The position numbers and the translations under genes were made by a program. This document shows, piece after piece, positions 1 to 12,430 of a DNA stretch of 64,000 bases (position 1 is its first letter; each line of letters starts with the position of its first letter). The DNA is from Xylophilus ampelinus (GTDB lineage Bacteria > Pseudomonadota > Gammaproteobacteria > Burkholderiales > Burkholderiaceae_C): NCBI RefSeq assembly GCF_003217575.1, contig NZ_QJTC01000005.1, forward strand, positions 62,001 through 126,000. The letters run 5' to 3'. Under the pieces are notes generated by a model, which saw only the letters and a list, made by a program, of their open reading frames with translations, was not told the DNA's origin and did not search any database.

Positions 1-1
1 G

Positions 2-1396
2 GTCGCGGCCAAGCACCAGGGACCGCTGTGGCTGGCGCCGTCGTGCTCGCTGCTGCACGTGCCCTTCGGCTTGGCGGGCGAAACGGCGCTCGACCCGGAG
101 GTCAAAACCTGGCTGGCCTTCGCGGTGGAGAAGCTCGACGAGCTTGCCACGCTGCGCGCCGCGATCGAGGGCCGCGCCGCCGACGTGCGGTCGGCGCTGG
201 AGGCCGCACGCCAGGCCGTGGCCAGCCGCCGCGCCAGCCCGCGGGTGCACCGCGCCGACGTGGCCTTGCGTCTGGCTCGCAGCGCCTCGGGCGACGACAG
301 CCGCAAGTCGTATTTCCCGCATCGCCAGGCGCAGCAGCGTGCCCGCTTCCATCTGCCGCCGCTGCCCACCACCACCATCGGCTCCTTCCCGCAAACGGCC
401 GAAATCCGCGCCGCCCGCGCCGCCTTCAAGCGCGGCGCTCTGGACGCCGAGGGCTACCGGGCCGCGATGGAGGCCGAGATCGCCCTGGCCGTCCGCAAGC
501 AGGAAGCCCTGGGCATCGATGTGCTGGTGCATGGCGAGGCCGAGCGCAACGACATGGTCGAGTACTTCGGCGAGCGGCTCGACGGCTTCGTCTTCACTGC
601 CAACGGCTGGGTGCAGAGCTACGGCTCGCGCTGCGTGAAGCCGCCGATCCTCTTCGGCGACGTGGCCCGGCCCGCGCCGATGACGGTCGAATGGGCCCGC
701 TATGCCCAGTCCCTGACCGACCGGCCGATGAAGGGCATGCTGACCGGCCCGATCACCATCCTGCAGTGGTCCTTCGTGCGCGACGACCAGCCGCGTGCCA
801 CCACGACGGAGCAGATCGCCTGGGCGATCCGCGACGAGGTGGTCGACCTGGAGCAGGCCGGCATCGGCATCATCCAGATCGACGAGCCCGCGATCCGCGA
901 AGGCCTTCCGCTGCGCCGTGCGGGCTGGAAATCCTACCTGGCCTGGGCCACCCGCGCCTTCCGCATCAGCGCCAGCGGCGTGCGCGACGACACCCAGATC
1001 CACACCCACATGTGCTACAGCGAGTTCAACGACATCCTCCCCGACATCGCCGCGATGGATGCCGACGTGATCACCATCGAGACCAGCCGCTCGGGCATGG
1101 AGCTGTTGCGCGGCTTCGGCGACTTCCGCTATCCCAACGAGATCGGTCCCGGCGTCTACGACATCCATTCGCCCCGCGTGCCGGCCGTCGAAGAGATGCT
1201 GCATCTGCTGCGCAAGGCCGCGCAGGTCGTGCCGCCGGAGCAGCTGTGGATCAACCCCGATTGCGGACTGAAGACGCGCGGCTGGGTGGAGACCGAAGCG
1301 GCGCTGGCGCACATGGTGCAGGCGGCGAGGCGCTTGCGGGAAGAGCTGGCCGACCCTGGTGCGCCGAAGTCACGAGCGGCCGCGGTCGCGGTTTGA
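2..1396 (+). CDS. metE: Cobalamin-independent methionine synthase, C-terminal part (5' end outside window)
   Basis: Catalyses the last step of methionine synthesis, moving a methyl group from 5-methyltetrahydropteroyl-tri-L-glutamate to homocysteine in the cytoplasm. About 464 residues are visible, open from the first in-frame codon, so the gene enters from the left. The visible part holds the end of the N-terminal barrel, the linker and the whole catalytic C-terminal barrel: [56 protein letters not shown], the zinc-binding IHTHMC segment (His and Cys ligands), [12 protein letters not shown] and [11 protein letters not shown] with the last zinc-ligand Cys. The protein ends about where the family normally ends. 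No metR is visible on this side. The identification is very secure. Confidence 0.97.
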   Translation, partial: VAAKHQGPLWLAPSCSLLHVPFGLAGETALDPEVKTWLAFAVEKLDELATLRAAIEGRAADVRSALEAARQAVASRRASPRVHRADVALRLARSASGDDSRKSYFPHRQAQQRARFHLPPLPTTTIGSFPQTAEIRAARAAFKRGALDAEGYRAAMEAEIALAVRKQEALGIDVLVHGEAERNDMVEYFGERLDGFVFTANGWVQSYGSRCVKPPILFGDVARPAPMTVEWARYAQSLTDRPMKGMLTGPITILQWSFVRDDQPRATTTEQIAWAIRDEVVDLEQAGIGIIQIDEPAIREGLPLRRAGWKSYLAWATRAFRISASGVRDDTQIHTHMCYSEFNDILPDIAAMDADVITIETSRSGMELLRGFGDFRYPNEIGPGVYDIHSPRVPAVEEMLHLLRKAAQVVPPEQLWINPDCGLKTRGWVETEAALAHMVQAARRLREELADPGAPKSRAAAVAV

Positions 1397-1466
1397 ACCG
1401 GTCGTGGCGGCCGACGATGTTCGGCGCAGTGAAAGCTTGTCGGCGACCTGAGACAACACTTCGCCG

Positions 1467-2654
1467 ATGAGCCGCCGACAACTGGGAGTCTTGTTCGGCT
1501 GCCTGTTCCTCATAGGCTCCGCAGAAGTCGTCGCCGGCCCCATGATGGCGTTCATGGGGCCGCATTTCGGGGTGGCACCCGCGAAGATCGCCTATCTGCC
1601 CGCCGCATATGGCCTAACGTACGCCGCGGTCGCGCTGCTCGCGGGTCCGTTCTCGGACCGATTCGGTCGCAGGCGGCCCTTGCAGGCCGGGTTGTGCGGC
1701 TTTGCCCTTTTCGGCGCGTTGGTGCCATCTGCGCCCCACCTCACCGCAGCCGTCGCGCTGTCGGCCCTGACCGGCGTCTGCGCCGCCATCATCCAGCCCA
1801 ATGCGCTGTCCCTGGTGGGCGACGAGGCACCCGCCGACCAGGTGGGGCGGTTGATAGGGCGGGTATTCATCGGGCTGATGCTGGCCTTTGTCCTGACGCC
1901 CGCAGTGGCAGGATGGCTGGCAGATACGGCGGGCTGGCAAAGTGCCTATTACCTTTTGTCGGGCGCCGCCGTGGTCGTGCTGTGGCGTGTCTCGGCCGTG
2001 TTTCCGTCACGGACGCGCGGTGGAAGCACGACAGCCCCGGGTTTCGGTGCCGCGCACCGCCAGGCGCTGTCGGTACCCGGTGCCGTGCTGCGGCTCTCGG
2101 CGAGTTACCTGTGGCTGGGCTGGGTGGCGGGATTCGGCGCGGTGGTGGCCGCGGTGTGCGCACGCAAGCTGGCCCTGTCGCCCACCGATGCGGGCCTCCT
2201 GGCCGGTTTCTACGGTGTGGCCGTCATCGCCGGGAACATGTCCAACGCGCGCCTGCATCGGCTGCTGGGCGACCGCGCGCTGCCGCTGATGGCACTGGTG
2301 TCGGCCACCGGCATCCTGGCCTTCCTGCTGCCCATCGATGCGCTGTTGCCCCTGGCGCTGGCCGGCGTGCCCTGGGCTTTCGGCTACGGTTGCGCCGGGC
2401 CGCTGCACCATGCCCGGTTGAGCGCCCTGTCGGACCGGTACCGGGGCACCATCAATTCCTACCACGTCAGCCTGTTGAATCTGGGCATCTTCTCGGTGTC
2501 GTTCACCATGGGGCAGCTGGCATCGGCTGCGGCCCTGCCTGTTTTCTGCTTGGTCGTTTCGGGCGTGGGCATCCTGGGGGCGCTTTTGCTTTTCCAGGGT
2601 GCCGCATATCCGCGGCCACGCCATCGTGTGTCGGATGACGGACCCCGGTCCTAG
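1467..2654 (+). CDS. MFS transporter, drug/metabolite exporter type
   Basis: A 395-residue inner-membrane protein of the major facilitator superfamily with about twelve hydrophobic segments. The MFS motif A is clear at residues 60-71 ([12 protein letters not shown]) in the loop after the second helix, and the first helix starts almost at the N terminus ([16 protein letters not shown]). The length fits the DHA1-like proton antiporters, but the substrate cannot be read from the sequence. The ATG follows metE by 70 bases and has only a weak GAGA ribosome site about 13 bases upstream, so it may depend on metE transcription or have its own weak start. Confidence 0.85.
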   Translation: MSRRQLGVLFGCLFLIGSAEVVAGPMMAFMGPHFGVAPAKIAYLPAAYGLTYAAVALLAGPFSDRFGRRRPLQAGLCGFALFGALVPSAPHLTAAVALSALTGVCAAIIQPNALSLVGDEAPADQVGRLIGRVFIGLMLAFVLTPAVAGWLADTAGWQSAYYLLSGAAVVVLWRVSAVFPSRTRGGSTTAPGFGAAHRQALSVPGAVLRLSASYLWLGWVAGFGAVVAAVCARKLALSPTDAGLLAGFYGVAVIAGNMSNARLHRLLGDRALPLMALVSATGILAFLLPIDALLPLALAGVPWAFGYGCAGPLHHARLSALSDRYRGTINSYHVSLLNLGIFSVSFTMGQLASAAALPVFCLVVSGVGILGALLLFQGAAYPRPRHRVSDDGPRS

Positions 2655-2689
2655 CGACTTGGACTGATCCAGCGTGGCGGACCCGAGAA

Positions 2690-2746
2690 TTCACACACAT
2701 TCGAGTTTCAGTATAAAAATGCGCATTTTCGCATTCATACTGAAAC
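2690..2746 (+). promoter_or_regulatory. Promoter with nested palindromic operator for the nucleotidyltransferase gene
   Basis: A perfect 10-bp inverted repeat (GTTTCAGTAT at 2705-2714, ATACTGAAAC at 2737-2746) surrounds a second perfect 14-bp palindrome, AAAATGCGCATTTT at 2716-2729. A plausible sigma-70 promoter overlaps it: TTCACA at 2690-2695, 16 bases, TATAAA at 2712-2717. The ATG of the next gene follows the repeat by one base. A repressor bound here would cover both the promoter and the start codon. The stem could also form in the RNA and hide the start. Symmetry is seen directly; repression is inferred. Confidence 0.55.
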
Positions 2747-2747
2747 C

Positions 2748-3701
2748 ATGTTCTGGCTGGAACTAAACGATGCACAGAAGAAGCAGTACATCGATGCCGA
2801 ATCGGTGTTCACAGCCGCACGCGATGCGGAAAAGACGGCGGCCACCGTGCGGGGCTCCATGCTGTGGCGTGACGTCAAGGGCCACACGTACCTGATCCGC
2901 ACCCATCGGGACAACTCCCAGACTTCGCTGGGCCCGAAGTCCGAGGAAAATGAGGCCATCTACAGGCGCTTCATGGCGCGCAAGGATGCCGTCACTGCCA
3001 GGCTGGGCGGATTGCGTACAGCCATGCAAACGCAGCAGCGGCTCAATCGTGCGCACAGGGTGGGGCGCACGCCGCAAATCGTGGTGGACATCCTGAACCA
3101 ACTGCACGCGGCCGGCATCGCCAGTCATTTCCTGACAGTCGGTACCCATGCCCTGTTCGCTTACGAAAGCGCGTGCGGCGTGCGTCTGGTGGATGAGGCC
3201 ACCACCACGCAGGACATCGATCTGCTGATGGACACGCAGAAACGCCTGACGCTCTCGGCTATCCTGGGCCACCAGCACGAATCGCTGCTGTCGGTTCTGC
3301 AGAAGGTCGACCCTACGTTCGATCTGCGCGACGACCAGTTGTACACGGCCGTCAATGCCGGCGGCTTCGAAGTGGATGTCGTGAGGCGCCTCGCCCGAGA
3401 CGACGACCCCCATCCGCTGAAGACGAGCGTCGCGGAGCGCGATTTCTGGGCAGTCCAGGTTGGCAACGGCGGACACCTCATGTCATCCCGGCGCTTTTCG
3501 CAGATGGTGGTTTCGCCATCCGGCCACATGGCATTGATGCAGACGGTGCATCCGCTGGACTTCAGCCACTCTAAGGAAAAACTGTCCGGGAATCCATCGC
3601 GCGATCCTCTCAAGAAATCACGGGATGCATTGCAGTCCAGAGCCGTGAAAGCGCTGGTGCACGAATTTCTTCCCCACCTGGAGGAGGGGGAGAGCCAGTA
3701 G
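2748..3701 (+). CDS. GSU2403-like nucleotidyltransferase-fold protein
   Basis: A 317-residue soluble protein. The centre resembles the nucleotidyltransferase fold of the GSU2403 family: TVGTHALFAYE is the G-x(2)-A helix region and TTQDIDLLMD carries the DxD metal-binding pair, with a third acidic site likely in FEVDVVRR. The N-terminal about 100 residues look helical (AQKKQYIDAESVFTAARDAE). Related folds occur in MNT-type antitoxins and AbiEii-type toxins, but no HEPN or AbiEi partner gene is next to it. The start codon has no good ribosome site and sits just after a long palindrome, which suggests tight control. The role is unknown. It is a lone gene between an MFS gene and smc. Confidence 0.7.
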   Translation: MFWLELNDAQKKQYIDAESVFTAARDAEKTAATVRGSMLWRDVKGHTYLIRTHRDNSQTSLGPKSEENEAIYRRFMARKDAVTARLGGLRTAMQTQQRLNRAHRVGRTPQIVVDILNQLHAAGIASHFLTVGTHALFAYESACGVRLVDEATTTQDIDLLMDTQKRLTLSAILGHQHESLLSVLQKVDPTFDLRDDQLYTAVNAGGFEVDVVRRLARDDDPHPLKTSVAERDFWAVQVGNGGHLMSSRRFSQMVVSPSGHMALMQTVHPLDFSHSKEKLSGNPSRDPLKKSRDALQSRAVKALVHEFLPHLEEGESQ

Positions 3702-3866
3702 TTACGCGTGGTCCACCGGGACGTCCGCACACCAGCCCGGACGCGATGGACGCCTGCGACCACGGCACTGCCCGGCGGCCGCAGAGCGGGCCTTTATCAT
3801 TCGCCCCACGCCGCCAGCCGCAGTGCCGACCCGGCGGCCGCGACATTTCCACGCAACTGCCCTCCC

Positions 3867-6800
3867 GTGCGCCTCAACTCCATCAAGCTGTCCGGCTTCA
3901 AATCCTTCGCCGAACCCACCAACTTCCTGCTGCCCGGGCAACTGGTCGGCGTGGTCGGGCCGAACGGCTGCGGCAAGTCCAACATCATGGACGCGGTGCG
4001 CTGGGTGCTGGGGGAGTCGAAGGCGAGCGAGCTGCGCGGCGAGTCGATGCAAGACGTGATCTTCAGCGGCACGACGACCCGCAAGGCCTCCAGCCGGGCC
4101 AGCGTGGAGCTGGTGTTCGAGAACAACGACCACCGCGCCGGCGGCGCCTGGAGCCGGTTCACCGAGATCGCGGTCAAGCGGGTGCTGACCCGCGACGGCA
4201 CCAGCAGCTACTACATCAACAACCAGCCGGTGCGCCGCCGCGACGTGCAGGACGTGTTCCTCGGCACCGGCCTGGGCCCGCGGGCCTACGCGATCATCGG
4301 CCAGGGCACCATCAGTCGGATCATCGAATCGCGGCCCGAGGAGCTGCGGCTGTTCCTGGAGGAGGCCGCGGGCGTCTCCAAGTACAAGGAGCGCCGCCGC
4401 GAAACCGAGCACCGCCTCTCCGACACCCGCGAGAACCTGACCCGGGTCGAGGACATCCTGCGCGAGCTGAACGGCAACCTCGAAAAGCTCGAGAAGCAGG
4501 CCGAGGTGGCGCAGAAGTACAACGCCCTGCTGGGCGACACCACGCTCAAGCAGCACCAGCTCTGGTTCCTGAAGCGCAGCGAGAGCGAGGCCGACCAGGC
4601 CAGGGTACGCGCCGACGGGCTGCAGGCGGTCAACGACCTGGAGTCGCGCACCGCCGACCTGCGCCACATCGAGACCGAGCTGGAGACCATCCGCCAGGCG
4701 CACTACGCCGCCGGCGACCAGGTCAACCAGTCGCAGGGCCGGCTGTACGAGGCGAGCGCCGAGGTCGGCCGGCTGGAGGCCGAGATCCGCTTCGTCGTCG
4801 AGGGCCGCCAGCGGGTGGAGCAGCGGCTGGCCACGCTGAAGGAGCAGGTCGGCCAGTGGGCCACCCGGCGGGACGACGCCCAGGCCGAGCTGGAAACCCT
4901 GGCCGAGCAGGGCGAGGACGCCGAAGAAAAAGCCGAGCTGCTGGCCGCCCAGGTGGAAGAGCAGGCGCTGCAGCTGCCCGACCTGGAGGACGCCCTGCGC
5001 CAGGCGCAGCAAAAAGCCGGCGAGCAGCGGGCCACCGTCACCCAGGTGCACCAGCAGATCCAGGTGCTGGCCGCCGAGCAGCGCAACGTGGAAGAGCAAT
5101 CGCGCCAGCTCGAACAGCGGCGCGAGCGCCTGTCGGCCGACCGCAACGCGCTGGCCGCACCCGACGAGGCGCGGCTGGCCAACCTGCGCGAGCAACTGGA
5201 GGAATCGCAGGAAGCCGCTTCCGAGGCCGGTGCCCGGCTGCACGACCTGCAGGAATCGCTGCCCCGGCTCGACGACGAGCGCCGCGGCCGCCAGCAGGCG
5301 GTCAACGCCGAAAGCGCCCGCCAGGCCGATCTCTCGGCCCGAATGGAGGCACTGAAGGCGCTGCAGGACAAGGTCAAGACCGACGGTAAGCTGCAGCCCT
5401 GGCTCGCCCGGCACGGCCTGGACGGCTTGCAGGCGCTCTGGACCCGGCTGCAGGTGGAGCCGGGCTGGGAGAACGCGCTGGAGGCCGCGCTGCGCGAGCG
5501 CCTGGGCGCGCTGGAAGTCGGCCGGCTGGACCTGGTGCGGACCTTCGCTTCCGACGCGCCGCCGGCCAAGCTGGCGTTCTACAGCCCGCCCGTGGCCGGC
5601 GCGCCCGCGGGCGACGCGGCCCTGCCACGCCTGATCGACCGCCTGCGGCTCCACGACGCCGGCCAGCGGGCGCTGCTGGCCGACTGGCTGCACGGCCGCT
5701 ACACCGCCGCCAGCCTGGAAGAGGCGCTGGCCGCCCGTGCGCAGTTGCGACCCGGCGAATCGATCCATGTGCCCGAAGGCCATGCGGTGACCGCGCACGG
5801 CGTCGATTTCTATGCGCAGGATTCCGAGCAGGCCGGCCTGCTGGCCCGCGCGCAGGAAATCGACAACCTGGAAAAGCAATTGCGCGCCCAGGCCCTGATC
5901 GGCGAAGAGGCCCGCTCGGCCCTGGTCCGTGCGGAGGCCGCCTGTGCCGACGCCTCGCAGCGCCTGGTCGCCGCCCGCCGCGACGCGACCGAAGCCCAGA
6001 GCCGCGCCCACGAACTGCAGGTCGAGACCCTGCGCCTGGGCCAGCTGGCCGAGCAGGTCCGCGCCCGCAGCGAGCAGATCGCCGCCGACCTCGGGGAGGT
6101 CGATGCGCTGCTGGACGACCTGCAGGAGCGCCGGGTGACCGCCGAGGCCCGCTTCGAGGAACTCGACATGCAGCTGGCCGACAGCCAGGAGCGGCATGCG
6201 CAGCTGGACGAGCGGGTGATCGACGCCGAGCGCCGCGTCAACGAATCGCGCGAGCAGCAGCGCAGCCTGGAGCGCCAGGCGCAGGAGGCGACCTTCGCCC
6301 GCCGCAGCCTGGAATCGCGCCGCGCCGAGCTGGGCCGCGCCATCGATACGGCCGCGCAGCAGGCCGGATCGCTGGCCTCGGAAGAAGCGCGCGCCACCGA
6401 AGAACTGGCGCGGCTGTCGGATGCCGCGGCGCAGGGCGGGCTGCAGGCGGCGCTAGAGCTGAAGGCGGGCCGCGAGGCCGCCCTGGGCGCGGCCCGCAGC
6501 GAGTACGACGACCTGACCACCAAGCTGCGCGCCAGCGACGAGCGCCGGCTGCAGCTGGAGCGGGCACTCGATCCGCTGCGCCAGCGCATCACCGAATTCC
6601 AGCTGAAGGAGCAGGCCGCGCGCCTGGGCCTGGAGCAGTACGACGCGCTGCTGACCGATGCGCAGGCCGACCTGGAGGCGGTGGCCCGGTCGATCGCCGC
6701 CGGCAACGTGCGCATGACCGGCCTGCAGGGCGAGATCGACCGCGGCAACCGCGAGATCGCGGCACTCGGCGCGGTCAACCTGGCCGCGCTGGAAGAGCTG

Positions 6801-7373
6801 GGCACCGCCCGCGAACGCAAGACCTTCCTGGACGCGCAGACCGCCGACCTGGTCGAGGCGATGACCACGCTGGAGGACGCGATCCGCAAGATCGACGCCG
6901 AGACGCGCGAGCTGCTGGTCGGCACCTTCAATATCGTCAACGGCCATTTCGGGCGCATGTTCCCCGAGCTGTTCGGCGGCGGCAATGCCAAGCTGATGAT
7001 GACCGGCGAAGAGGTGCTCGACGCCGGCGTGCAGGTCATGGCCCAGCCGCCCGGCAAGAAGAACCAGACGATCCACCTGCTGTCGGGCGGCGAGAAGGCG
7101 CTGACGGCGATCGCGCTGGTGTTCGCGATCTTTCAGCTGAACCCCGCGCCCTTCTGCCTGCTGGACGAGGTGGATGCGCCGCTGGACGACGCCAACACCG
7201 AGCGCTATGCCAAGCTGGTGGCGGCGATGAGCAAAGAGACACAGTTCCTCTTCATCAGCCACAACAAAATCGCGATGGAGATGGCCGAGCAGCTGATCGG
7301 GGTGACGATGCAGGAACAGGGCGTGTCGCGGATCGTGGCGGTGGACATGGAGTCCGCCCTCGCGGGGCTTTGA
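3867..7373 (+). CDS. smc: Chromosome segregation protein SMC
   Basis: A 1168-residue chromosome condensation ATPase. The GTG at 3867 is chosen because the conserved N terminus (RLNSIKLSGFKSF) begins exactly there; the open frame upstream has no family similarity. Domains in order: Walker A GPNGCGKSN at 31-39, the IGQGTISRIIESRPEE region, a long coiled coil, the hinge at about 510-650, a second coiled coil, then the signature LSGGEKALTAIAL at about 1072 and Walker B FCLLDEVDAPLDD at about 1096, with the ISHNK switch histidine after it. Length is normal. zipA and ligA follow, the usual order in this bacterial family. scpA and scpB are not in the window. Confidence 0.97.
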   Translation: MRLNSIKLSGFKSFAEPTNFLLPGQLVGVVGPNGCGKSNIMDAVRWVLGESKASELRGESMQDVIFSGTTTRKASSRASVELVFENNDHRAGGAWSRFTEIAVKRVLTRDGTSSYYINNQPVRRRDVQDVFLGTGLGPRAYAIIGQGTISRIIESRPEELRLFLEEAAGVSKYKERRRETEHRLSDTRENLTRVEDILRELNGNLEKLEKQAEVAQKYNALLGDTTLKQHQLWFLKRSESEADQARVRADGLQAVNDLESRTADLRHIETELETIRQAHYAAGDQVNQSQGRLYEASAEVGRLEAEIRFVVEGRQRVEQRLATLKEQVGQWATRRDDAQAELETLAEQGEDAEEKAELLAAQVEEQALQLPDLEDALRQAQQKAGEQRATVTQVHQQIQVLAAEQRNVEEQSRQLEQRRERLSADRNALAAPDEARLANLREQLEESQEAASEAGARLHDLQESLPRLDDERRGRQQAVNAESARQADLSARMEALKALQDKVKTDGKLQPWLARHGLDGLQALWTRLQVEPGWENALEAALRERLGALEVGRLDLVRTFASDAPPAKLAFYSPPVAGAPAGDAALPRLIDRLRLHDAGQRALLADWLHGRYTAASLEEALAARAQLRPGESIHVPEGHAVTAHGVDFYAQDSEQAGLLARAQEIDNLEKQLRAQALIGEEARSALVRAEAACADASQRLVAARRDATEAQSRAHELQVETLRLGQLAEQVRARSEQIAADLGEVDALLDDLQERRVTAEARFEELDMQLADSQERHAQLDERVIDAERRVNESREQQRSLERQAQEATFARRSLESRRAELGRAIDTAAQQAGSLASEEARATEELARLSDAAAQGGLQAALELKAGREAALGAARSEYDDLTTKLRASDERRLQLERALDPLRQRITEFQLKEQAARLGLEQYDALLTDAQADLEAVARSIAAGNVRMTGLQGEIDRGNREIAALGAVNLAALEELGTARERKTFLDAQTADLVEAMTTLEDAIRKIDAETRELLVGTFNIVNGHFGRMFPELFGGGNAKLMMTGEEVLDAGVQVMAQPPGKKNQTIHLLSGGEKALTAIALVFAIFQLNPAPFCLLDEVDAPLDDANTERYAKLVAAMSKETQFLFISHNKIAMEMAEQLIGVTMQEQGVSRIVAVDMESALAGL

Positions 7374-7469
7374 GTCTCCCCCAGGCTGCGCACTTCGTGT
7401 CTTCGCCTACCCCCCTGCGGGGGCAACGCTGGCGGGCCGGCGGAGCCGGACCCACGGCGTTCTGAGTCT
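7371..7469. repeat. GC-rich palindromic intergenic repeat flanked by a 7-bp direct repeat
   Basis: Right at the smc stop codon there is a block with two dyads: CCCCC-TGC-GGGGG near 7411-7425 and a CCGG-rich dyad near 7434-7450. The sequence TGAGTCT occurs at 7371-7377, where its first three bases are the smc stop, and again at 7463-7469, bracketing about 85 bases. This looks like a short mobile repeat with a target duplication. From memory, blocks of this style are common between genes in Comamonadaceae. It has no T-tract, so it is not a classic intrinsic terminator. The rest of the gap to zipA shows a possible TAGAAT -10 box at 7534-7539. Confidence 0.6.
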
Positions 7470-7572
7470 GTCGGCGTCGCTGCGCTGGCCTCATCCAATC
7501 ATGGGCTGCTGAACTTGTTGAGAAACCGAAAATTAGAATGACGATCTTTCGCATCCCAAAGGATTTCCGACC

Positions 7573-10774
<3,202 letters not shown>

Positions 10775-10885
10775 CCGTCCGCCGGCCTGCGAGACCTTAC
10801 CGATCTTTACCGCCGGGCTACCTGGGGGGCGCACGTGGGACGAGGCTGGCGCGTTGAATGGGTTGGATTGTTCACAGGAAACCTC

Positions 10886-11101
10886 ATGAAAACGCTTCGC
10901 CTTGCACGTGTTTTCCTTCTTGCCGCGGCCGCCGGTGTGCTAAGCGGCTGCGTGTTGGCGCCCGTCGCGCCGGTCGGCTACTACGGCGGCCCCGCGTATT
11001 ACCAGCCGGCCCCGGTCGTCGTCACTCCCGGCATCGGCATCTGGGGCGGCTCCGGTTACCGGGGCGGGGGCTATGGCTACGGCCGGGGCAGATGGCGCTA
11101 G
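10886..11101 (+). CDS. Small Gly/Tyr-rich lipoprotein
   Basis: A 71-residue exported lipoprotein. The ATG at 10886 is preferred over an in-frame upstream codon because it has AGGAAA 5 bases upstream and begins a textbook signal peptide (MKTLRLARVFLLAAAAGVLSGC) with lipobox LSGC. The mature part is only Gly, Tyr, Pro and Val-rich low-complexity sequence ending in GYGRGRWR. Function unknown. Such proteins are common and fast-evolving in Burkholderiales. The stop codon TAG is shared with the first bases of the palindromic element that follows, so the original 3' end may have been changed by insertion. It resembles the second lipoprotein about 300 bases downstream. Confidence 0.75.
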   Translation: MKTLRLARVFLLAAAAGVLSGCVLAPVAPVGYYGGPAYYQPAPVVVTPGIGIWGGSGYRGGGYGYGRGRWR

Positions 11102-11280
11102 AGCGTGTTGTGCACTTCGACGCACCCGCTTTGCGGGACCCACCCTTCGAGAAAGCCGGGCAGAGGCCCGGCTGCCGCGTCGCGGTCCGCTTGCGGTATC
11201 CACACCGCGGCGCGTCCTGCGCCTTGCCGTCGGGCCTCTCCCGCCTTTCGCGGGTACTTCGAAATGCCTAATACGCTCTA
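11099..11280. repeat. Palindromic repeat element, copy A (MITE-like, 31-bp terminal inverted repeats)
   Basis: A non-coding 182-bp element. The left end (11099-11129, beginning TAGAGCGTGTTGTGCACTTC) and the right end (11250-11280) are inverted repeats with about 6 mismatches over 31 bases. Both ends carry TA outside GAGCG, which could be a TA target duplication. The inside is made of further GC-rich dyads. It belongs to the same family as 54914-55084 and 56408-56614; a 17-base string GAAGGGTGGGTCCCGCA is shared (in opposite orientation) with the copy at 54914. The element fills most of the gap between the two lipoprotein genes; nothing else is seen there apart from the next ribosome site. Confidence 0.75.
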
Positions 11281-11400
11281 TTTGATGGGACATGGCGGTC
11301 TGGCCGATGCGGTAAAAGCGCCTGCGCCTACTTATGCGCGTGGGTCTGCCGTGGAAGGTCGGCTTGTCGGGCCGTGCCACCGCGCCTTGTGGAGATTCGA

Positions 11401-11862
11401 ATGAACCGTACTTTTCTTTCCCGCACCGTGCTCGCCTGCGGCATCGCTGCTGCGTTGACAGGGTGCGTGGTGGCGCCACCGGCCGACGGCTACGGCTATC
11501 CGTACGGCGGAGTGGGTTACACTGAGACGGTGGTGGTGCCGCCCCCGGCTTACGGCTATGGCGGGTATGGAGCCTATGGTGGCGACTATGCCTATCCGCG
11601 CGGGTACTACTCCGACCCCGGCTACTACTATCCGCGTCCGGGCTACGGAGGCGGACGTCCCTACGATCGGGGCCAGCCGCCGCGTGCCGGCGAGTATCGG
11701 CCGGCTCCGCCGGCGATGGCACCGCCGGTCGGCCGCAGGCCCGATGCGGCGGATGTTCCCCGATTCAACCAGCCTCCGGGCCGGCCGGCTCCTCCCGCGA
11801 GGGCGATTCCGCCGACGGATGGCCGGCGGCCCGATGCGGCCGACGTGCCGTTCAACCGCTGA
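11401..11862 (+). CDS. Gly/Tyr/Pro-rich lipoprotein
   Basis: A 153-residue exported lipoprotein. The ATG at 11401 has GGAG at 11391-11394 and starts a signal peptide with lipobox ALTGC (Cys at about 22). The mature chain is a Tyr/Gly-rich segment (YGYGGYGAYGGDYAYPRGYY) followed by a Pro/Arg-rich tail in which GRRPDAADVP occurs twice, with related text between the two copies, so the tail arose by a short internal duplication. Function unknown; surface or envelope location is expected. It shares the signal-peptide style of the smaller lipoprotein upstream (CVLAP versus CVVAP), so the two are probably old duplicates. Confidence 0.75.
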   Translation: MNRTFLSRTVLACGIAAALTGCVVAPPADGYGYPYGGVGYTETVVVPPPAYGYGGYGAYGGDYAYPRGYYSDPGYYYPRPGYGGGRPYDRGQPPRAGEYRPAPPAMAPPVGRRPDAADVPRFNQPPGRPAPPARAIPPTDGRRPDAADVPFNR

Positions 11863-11880
11863 CAGCGTTGACCGGCCGTT

Positions 11881-12291
11881 TTATCGGGGGGCGGCTGGCG
11901 GCGGTTCGGGCCGGCACCAGAGCCAGGCGAGTACGCCGTCCATACAGCCGATCGCGAGCGAGGCCACCCACACATTGCGTACCGTGCCCAGCACGAACAC
12001 CGCGCAGGCGCCCATCGCGATGCTCGCGCTCCATTTCGCACGGCGGCTAACACACCCGCCGCTCTGCCATTCGCGCAGCAGGGGGCCGAAGAGCGGGTTG
12101 CGCAGCAACCTATCATGGAGCGCGGGCGAACTCCGGGCTGCGGCCCATGCCGCCAGGATCACGAACACCGTGCTGGGCATGCCCGGCACCAATACGCCGA
12201 TCATCGCCAGCACGATGCACACCACCGCCATGGCGTAGAGCAGCCATCGCACGGGGGCGGTCGGCAGGGAACCGGAAGAAGGCAGGGCCAT
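11881..12291 (-). CDS. DUF454 (YbaN-like) small membrane protein
   Basis: A 136-residue inner-membrane protein. The ATG at 12291 is chosen because conserved family text begins soon after it ([22 protein letters not shown]); the open frame reaches further upstream but that part is not family-like and overlaps the def promoter side. The hallmark [18 protein letters not shown] and the [23 protein letters not shown] segment are clear, followed by further hydrophobic helices. Function of the family is unknown. It converges with the lipoprotein gene, with 18 bases between the stop codons, and is divergent from def. Confidence 0.85.
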   Translation of the reverse strand: MALPSSGSLPTAPVRWLLYAMAVVCIVLAMIGVLVPGMPSTVFVILAAWAAARSSPALHDRLLRNPLFGPLLREWQSGGCVSRRAKWSASIAMGACAVFVLGTVRNVWVASLAIGCMDGVLAWLWCRPEPPPAAPR

Positions 12292-12430
12292 GCGCAGGGG
12301 TCGATCGGCTGAGGCCGCCACCGTGGGCGACCGGTGCCGGCATTGTGCCTGCGCACCTCGCCGTGTCGGGCTATGCTCGGCACCTTTGATTACAGAGTGG
12401 TGCCTGCCCGGGTGGCACCCTCCACATCCC

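Noticed and set aside
3708-3866. N-terminal extension of the smc open frame
   Set aside because: The frame is open but the family N terminus starts exactly at the GTG at 3867; the extension has no conserved text.
3702-6197. 831-codon reverse open frame opposite smc
   Set aside because: Shadow of the smc coding frame; low-complexity Leu/Gly/Gln/Arg text with no motif, no ribosome site of note.
10775-10885. Possible terminator after ligA
   Set aside because: No stem of useful length with a T-tract was seen.
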